Shown here: in pieces, positions 60,441 to 64,000 of the stretch | Layout: the number at the start of each line of letters is the position of its first letter | How positions within the stretch are numbered: position 1 is the first letter of the stretch | Notes under the pieces: generated by a model | Databases searched by the model: none | What the model was told of the DNA's origin: nothing | What the model saw: only the letters and a program-made list of their open reading frames with translations | Translations under genes and position numbers: made by a program | Assembly: GCA_016197405.1 (NCBI GenBank) | Contig: JACPVR010000023.1 | Span: 186,001-250,000, forward strand | DNA from: Mycobacterium sp. | GTDB taxonomy: Bacteria > Actinomycetota > Actinomycetes > Mycobacteriales > Mycobacteriaceae | Direction of reading: 5' to 3' | DNA: 64,000 bases

Positions 60441-60746
60441 ATGAGCGCTGAAGATCTCGAGAAGTATGAAACCGAGATGGAGCTCTCGCTGTACCGCGAG
60501 TACAAGGACATCGTCGGTCAGTTCAGTTACGTGGTGGAGACCGAGCGCCGCTTCTACCTGGCCAACAACGTCGAGCTCATCCCGCACAACGCCGACGGCG
60601 AGGTGTATTTCGAGCTTCGTCTGGCCGACGCCTGGGTGTGGGATATGTACCGGCCGGCGCGCTTCGTCAAACAGGTCCGGGTGATCACCTTCAAGGACGT
60701 CAACATCGAAGAGGTGGAGAAGCCCGAGCTGCGGTTGCCGGAGTAG
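60441..60746 (+). CDS. DUF2469 protein (Rv2901c family)
   Basis: 101 aa highly conserved actinobacterial protein of unknown function: MSAEDLEKYETEMELSLYRE, YVVETERRFYLANNVELIPH, and VKQVRVITFKDVNIEEVEKP. AGCAGGACAG precedes ATG 60441. Always near rnhB and lepB in mycobacteria. Acidic, without a membrane segment. Confidence 0.92.
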   Translation: MSAEDLEKYETEMELSLYREYKDIVGQFSYVVETERRFYLANNVELIPHNADGEVYFELRLADAWVWDMYRPARFVKQVRVITFKDVNIEEVEKPELRLPE

Positions 60747-60748
60747 CC

Positions 60749-61198
60749 GTGGGTGCTCCCGGCGCTGACCCGAACCGGCTGACCGGGTCGTTCTGCACCG
60801 TCACGCTGGATCCTGACGCGCGGACGCTGACCTTCGAACACCGCGGGCGGTTGCTGACCGACGAACAGAAGGCCACGCCGACGGTGGTGCTTCCGTTGGC
60901 GGTGATCTCGAACGTGCGGTTCAAGAAGGGCCGGTTCAGTCACTGGTTCCGGGTCGAGCTGCGCGGGGCGCCTCCAAAGACTGGTGGCGCTTCGGTGGAT
61001 CTGCACGGGCTGGCTTGCGACAGCGATCCGACGGCCTTCGCCGAGCGGGTACGTGCGGCGGTGGCCGTCGCGGCTCCGATGTACGCCGACGAGCTGCCCG
61101 AACCGCAAGAGTTGGAACCAACCCCGCCGGGTTGGGGATCGAGGGTCGGAAAGTTCGTCGGCCGTGCCGTCGTCGACGGATTCTTCAACACGCGCTGA
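60749..61198 (+). CDS. Small DUF4429-like protein of unknown function
   Basis: 149 aa. Beta-rich opening (GSFCTVTLDPDARTLTFEHR, VLPLAVISNVRFKKGRFSHW) suggests a PH-like or DUF4429-type fold; this assignment is tentative. The C-terminus is Pro/Glu-rich then amphipathic (WGSRVGKFVGRAVVDGFF). GTG 60749 lies two bases after the DUF2469 stop, so the two are co-translated. Confidence 0.65.
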   Translation: MGAPGADPNRLTGSFCTVTLDPDARTLTFEHRGRLLTDEQKATPTVVLPLAVISNVRFKKGRFSHWFRVELRGAPPKTGGASVDLHGLACDSDPTAFAERVRAAVAVAAPMYADELPEPQELEPTPPGWGSRVGKFVGRAVVDGFFNTR

Positions 61199-61227
61199 GC
61201 GGAGTGTCACATGACCGGCGGTGGGAC

Positions 61228-61860
61228 GTGATCTGGCCATTGATGAGCTTGGCCGTGGTCACGCCGGTACTGTCGCTGCACTATGTCACCGACGATCTCG
61301 GTGTGGAGCTGGCGGAGTTGGCCGCCGATGGAATTCACGACCCCGCGACCATGCCGTTCTCCCGGCCGTGGACCGATGTAGCGCCGCCCGAGCTGCAGCG
61401 AAACACGCTGCGCTTCTACTGGGAGACCCGTGCCGCCACCCGCGTCGAGCACTGGGATATCCACTTGGCGGCGCTGGTCGACGGGGCCGTGGTTGGTATG
61501 TGTTCGGTTGAGGCGACGGGCTTTCCGGCGACGCGAAGTGCCGAGACCGGTTCGTGGATCGGGCGCAGGCACCAGCGCCGAGGTTATGGACGTGAAATAC
61601 GCTGTGCGGCTTTGCATTTGATATTTGAGGGGCTGCGGGGCGAGCGAGCTACCACCCGGGCCTGGCATGACAATGCGGCGTCGCTGTCGGTCACCCGGTC
61701 TCTGCCATACGTCCAGGCGGGTACCGCGCGGGCGGAGCGCCGTGGGCATCCCGACACCATGCTGCAATTCGCGATGAACCGGCAACAATGGGACGGCCTG
61801 GGCCGCGACGATATCGGTCTGGTCGGTATCGAGGCGGTGCGGACTCAGTTGGGCGTCTAG
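61228..61860 (+). CDS. GNAT-family acetyltransferase
   Basis: 210 aa. RimJ/RimL-like GNAT pattern: ALVDGAVVGMCSVEATGF, then the acetyl-CoA loop SWIGRRHQRRGYGREIRCAA and TRAWHDNAASLSVTRSLPYV. Substrate unknown. The start is uncertain: GTG 61228 (used) or ATG 61243, which would shorten the protein by five residues. Convergent with a small membrane protein gene. Confidence 0.8.
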   Translation: MIWPLMSLAVVTPVLSLHYVTDDLGVELAELAADGIHDPATMPFSRPWTDVAPPELQRNTLRFYWETRAATRVEHWDIHLAALVDGAVVGMCSVEATGFPATRSAETGSWIGRRHQRRGYGREIRCAALHLIFEGLRGERATTRAWHDNAASLSVTRSLPYVQAGTARAERRGHPDTMLQFAMNRQQWDGLGRDDIGLVGIEAVRTQLGV

Positions 61861-61877
61861 CGAGCGGGCGGGTCAGA

Positions 61878-62036
61878 TCAGCTAGGCGCTGTGGTGTTCA
61901 TCAGTATCAGCACGCCGAGGACCGCCATCGCGGCAACCGCCATGATCGTGAGCAGTGTTGCCCACCAAAAACCGCGGTCGTGTCCTGCTGGCGTACCTTT
62001 CTCGGCAACGTTTTCGCTGCTCGGCAGTGTTGTCAT
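61878..62036 (-). CDS. Small single-pass membrane protein, hypothetical
   Basis: 52 aa from ATG 62036, preceded by GGAGGGG at good spacing. One transmembrane helix (FWWATLLTIMAVAAMAVLGV and following residues, about 24-47) and a short polar N-terminus (TTLPSSENVAEKGTPAG). No family recognised. Its 259-bp upstream region (62037-62295) is AT-rich for this genome and shared with the DUF309 gene. Confidence 0.6.
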   Translation of the reverse strand: MTTLPSSENVAEKGTPAGHDRGFWWATLLTIMAVAAMAVLGVLILMNTTAPS

Positions 62037-62169
62037 GGGCGAACCCCTCCGCATCGAACTTCGGTCCTGATAATGCCGCGGCTTGTGATGGCAACGGCTG
62101 TCTGTACTGGCGTTATTTGTCCAGTGATACGAGACTAGCCGCATATTGTCGTAACCGTCGATTAATGCG

Positions 62170-62213
62170 GGCGAACTTTTTGAATTTTCTGAGAATGCAT
62201 CCCGGCGAACTTT
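62170..62213. repeat. Direct repeat GGCGAACTTT in an AT-rich divergent region
   Basis: GGCGAACTTT occurs at 62170-62179 and again at 62204-62213 (34-bp period), flanking an AT-rich stretch (TTGAATTTTCTGAGAATG). It lies between the small membrane protein gene and DUF309 and could hold regulator-binding sites; no known consensus was matched. Confidence 0.35.
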
Positions 62214-62295
62214 CTTAGCTCATCTCGACGGTCGGATCCCGCACGTTGGACGGCCGCGAGGCTCCCGACGGCGCAGGCGCATGATGGGAGCTGTG

Positions 62296-62778
62296 ATGCA
62301 ACGCGATCGGGACGAGTCCGGACATCCGCGCAACTCGCGACCCCGCGACGCGCTGGGGCGGCCGCTGCCACCGGGTAGCACCGGCGTACCCCGCATCCCC
62401 GACGACTTGGAACTGGACGCCGCCGAGACGCTCGGCTATGCCCAGGACCTACTGGACCGTGGATTGGCATTCAATGCCCACGAGGTGCTCGAAGCGGCAT
62501 GGAAGAACGGACCGGACGCCGAGCGCGACTTGTGGCAGGCGCTGGCGCAGCTCGCGGTCGGCATAACGCACATTCAGCGCGGCAACCCCAAGGGCGCCAT
62601 TTCCGTGCTCCGCCGGGCGTCGACGGGCCTGTCCCGCCGACAGCACCCGGTGACGCACGGTGTCGACACCACGGCGCTGGCCGGGTACGCCGACGGGCTG
62701 ATCGCCGATCTGCAGGCGGGCGCAGAAATCGGTGCAGCGCGTCTGCGGGTGCGATTGGCTGCCGAGTCTTCAGCGTGA
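62296..62778 (+). CDS. DUF309 family protein
   Basis: 160 aa. The DUF309 signature FNAHEVLEAAWKNGPDAERD with LWQALAQLAVGITHIQRGN is present; the family has unknown function and is all-helical. ATG 62296 is chosen because GGGAG (62286-62290) sits five bases before it; ATG 62281 and 62284 are alternatives. Last clearly chromosomal gene before the integrated element. Confidence 0.82.
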   Translation: MQRDRDESGHPRNSRPRDALGRPLPPGSTGVPRIPDDLELDAAETLGYAQDLLDRGLAFNAHEVLEAAWKNGPDAERDLWQALAQLAVGITHIQRGNPKGAISVLRRASTGLSRRQHPVTHGVDTTALAGYADGLIADLQAGAEIGAARLRVRLAAESSA

Positions 62779-62998
62779 CGTTTCTGCGCGCAGCACCCAC
62801 GCTTGCACGCCGACAGCCTCGACGCGCGTCGCCGATCTTCCCCACGCTGATCCGATTGCCCTGTTGTGCAACATATTCCAGCTGCCGTAGTGCGCCGGTG
62901 GAATACCCGCCAGCAGTTTCCTTTCCCCCTCATCCATAACACCAGTGAACGCCTAGGCGACTGAAGGCGGCAACTGATTTTCCGGTACCGGGTTGTGG

Positions 62999-63169
62999 AT
63001 GAAAGCGGGTGTGTGGATAACCGGGGTGTTGATGGCTGGGTTGGTGTTGGCTGGGTTGGTGTTGGTGTATCGACGTCATCGGCATCCGGGTCGGGCGGCG
63101 GCGTACCCCGGAGATCAGTCATCTATACGCGAATCAGCCGGGACCGTGAGGGCGCCGGGTTGGGCGTAG
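62999..63169 (+). CDS. Possible small membrane protein overlapping the recombinase frame, hybrid or truncated
   Basis: 56 codons from ATG 62999. The product has one hydrophobic helix (VWITGVLMAGLVLAGLVLVY) followed by RRHRHPGR, a good inside-positive pattern for a real membrane protein. A 15-bp unit repeated at 63034-63063 encodes AGLVL twice. The last 18 or so codons overlap the conserved start of the recombinase in another frame, so the C-terminus may be element-derived and the original gene interrupted. No clear ribosome-binding site. Confidence 0.4.
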   Translation: MKAGVWITGVLMAGLVLAGLVLVYRRHRHPGRAAAYPGDQSSIRESAGTVRAPGWA

Positions 63170-64000
63170 GGCGGCAACGCGATGAATGCCAACAGCTAGC
63201 CGAAGGCCTTGGATGGACCGTAGTCGGCATTTACGAGGACAACGACATTTCCGCATACAGCGGCAAGAAACGTTCGGGCTACGACGCGATGGTCGACAAC
63301 CTTGGGAACAAACACGCTCAAGCGATCATCGCGTGGCACCCCGACCGCCTACATCGCCGGCCGATCGAGCTAGAGAGCTTCATTGATCTGTGCGACCGCA
63401 AGCGCATCGAGATAGCAACGGTCCAGGCAGGTGACATGGACCTGTCCACTGCGAACGGCAAGATGGTGGCCCGGATTGTTGGCGCAACTGCGCGCCACGA
63501 AGTTGAACACAGCATCGAACGTGCCAAGAGCGCGAAAAAGCAAGCCGCAGAGGCCGGAACGTTCCGAGGCGGACGACGGTCGTTGGGGTTCGAGCCCGAC
63601 GGAATGACCTTGCGGCAGAAGGAAGCCGACGCAATCCGCGCAGGTGCTGACCACATACTTGCCGGTGGATCTCTGGCACAGCTTGTTCGCGTTTGGAATT
63701 GTGACGGGCTTCGGACGTCGTTCGGCGATAAAGAGTTCACCCCGCGCGACGTTAAGAAGATCCTGTTGCGGCCCCGCAACGCAGGAATCGTGTTACACGA
63801 GGGCAAGCCGTTTGGTGAAGGTCAGTGGCAGAAGATCATCGACGACCCTGACACGTACAAGGCGTTGTGCGCTCAGGTGGATAATCCTGACCGACGAACG
63901 TCGTATTCGCGGGAACGGAAGTACCAGGGGTCAGGGATATATGTATGCGGGAGGTGCGGAGAGCGCATGCGGTCAGCGCAGCGCAACCGCAGCGGGTCGG
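63013..64000 (+). CDS. Large serine recombinase/integrase (3' part outside window; start uncertain)
   Basis: Conserved protein sequence begins at 63112 with RSVIYTRISRDREGAGLGVG (catalytic Ser in RIS), then GWTVVGIYEDNDISAYSGKK, AWHPDRLHR, ATARHEVEHSIERAKSAKK, the recombinase domain (GGRRSLGFEPDG...), and the beginning of a zinc ribbon (YVCGRCGERMR) at the window edge. That is the resolvase-recombinase-zinc-ribbon order of phage/ICE integrases. The codon before RSVIY is CGG (63109-63111) instead of the expected ATG, and the nearest in-frame starts are GTG 63013 and GTG 62995, giving a Gly/Val-rich leader unlike the family. Confidence 0.88.
   Translation, partial: MDNRGVDGWVGVGWVGVGVSTSSASGSGGGVPRRSVIYTRISRDREGAGLGVGRQRDECQQLAEGLGWTVVGIYEDNDISAYSGKKRSGYDAMVDNLGNKHAQAIIAWHPDRLHRRPIELESFIDLCDRKRIEIATVQAGDMDLSTANGKMVARIVGATARHEVEHSIERAKSAKKQAAEAGTFRGGRRSLGFEPDGMTLRQKEADAIRAGADHILAGGSLAQLVRVWNCDGLRTSFGDKEFTPRDVKKILLRPRNAGIVLHEGKPFGEGQWQKIIDDPDTYKALCAQVDNPDRRTSYSRERKYQGSGIYVCGRCGERMRSAQRNRSGS
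63100..64000 (+). mobile_element. Left part of an integrated element (prophage or ICE), continues beyond window
   Basis: A serine recombinase gene begins here, with noticeably more A/T-rich codons than its neighbours, directly after the conserved DUF309 region and in place of the M. tuberculosis continuation. Only this end is visible, so the type of element and its right end are unknown. Confidence 0.65.

Noticed and set aside
61211..61231. Tiny ORF ATG...TGA before the GNAT gene
   Set aside because: Six codons only, overlapping the GNAT start; no evidence of regulatory attenuation.

Overview
The window is about 64 kb of GC-rich chromosome from an actinobacterium, almost certainly a Mycobacterium sensu lato (Mycolicibacterium-like). 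The proteins resemble the recalled products of M. tuberculosis H37Rv from Rv2989 down to about Rv2901c, in the same order but read in the opposite direction: leuCD-hupB-mutT1-ppk-cofC-gpsA-ddl-thiL-ung-recG, then dsbA/VKOR-pyruvate carboxylase-rsmD-coaD, then sepIVA-rnc-mutM-smc-ftsY-amt-glnB-glnD-ffh, and finally rpsP-khpA-rimM-trmD-lppW-rplS-lepB-rnhB. No rRNA, tRNA or CRISPR array was recognised.

Layout. 1-3.7 kb: an IclR regulator (edge of window), isopropylmalate isomerase leuCD and the nucleoid protein hupB. 3.7-11 kb: mutT1, ppk and cofC on the minus strand; gpsA, a PLP lyase and ddl on the plus strand. 11-18.6 kb: a DUF3515 protein, a RAM-only Lrp-like protein, thiL, ung, L28, a fatty-acid-kinase-like DAK2 protein, recG and a secreted HNH nuclease. 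18.6-25.4 kb: a BlaI/M56 peptidase pair, an LdtB-type L,D-transpeptidase, two DsbA-like proteins, VKOR, an aldo-keto reductase and a LipN-like esterase. 25.4-33.2 kb: pyruvate carboxylase, rsmD (apparent CTG start), coaD, sepIVA, and a minus-strand ssuD/SfnB-like sulfonate pair. 33.5-51.9 kb: rnc, mutM, OsmC, acyP, smc, ftsY, the nitrogen module amt-glnB-glnD, an orphan molybdopterin oxidoreductase, ffh and two hydrolase-type genes. 51.9-62.8 kb: a DD-carboxypeptidase, a CysJ-like diflavin reductase behind an IdeR-box-like site, the rpsP-trmD operon, lppW, rplS, lepB, rnhB and small conserved genes. From about 63.1 kb a serine recombinase of lower GC marks the edge of an integrated element that runs out of the window.

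How the genes fit together. Much of the window is housekeeping: Leu, CoA, thiamine and F420 biosynthesis, ribosome maturation, SRP/FtsY targeting with signal peptidase I, and oxidised-nucleotide and base repair (mutT1, mutM, ung). Cell-envelope functions recur (ddl, ldtB, dacB-like, lppW, sepIVA), as does oxidative folding outside the membrane (DsbA plus VKOR). Accessory genes sit at junctions between conserved blocks.

The observations most worth a second look are: a 57-bp unit duplicated in frame directly after the rnhB start codon; the recombinase reading frame whose expected start codon appears to be replaced at the element boundary and which overlaps a small membrane-protein ORF; a double CTACGTAG palindrome between divergent ldtB and a dsbA-like gene beside blaI/M56; and an IdeR-like box before a CysJ-type reductase. 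All identifications come from reading the sequence and recalled family knowledge; no database search was run.
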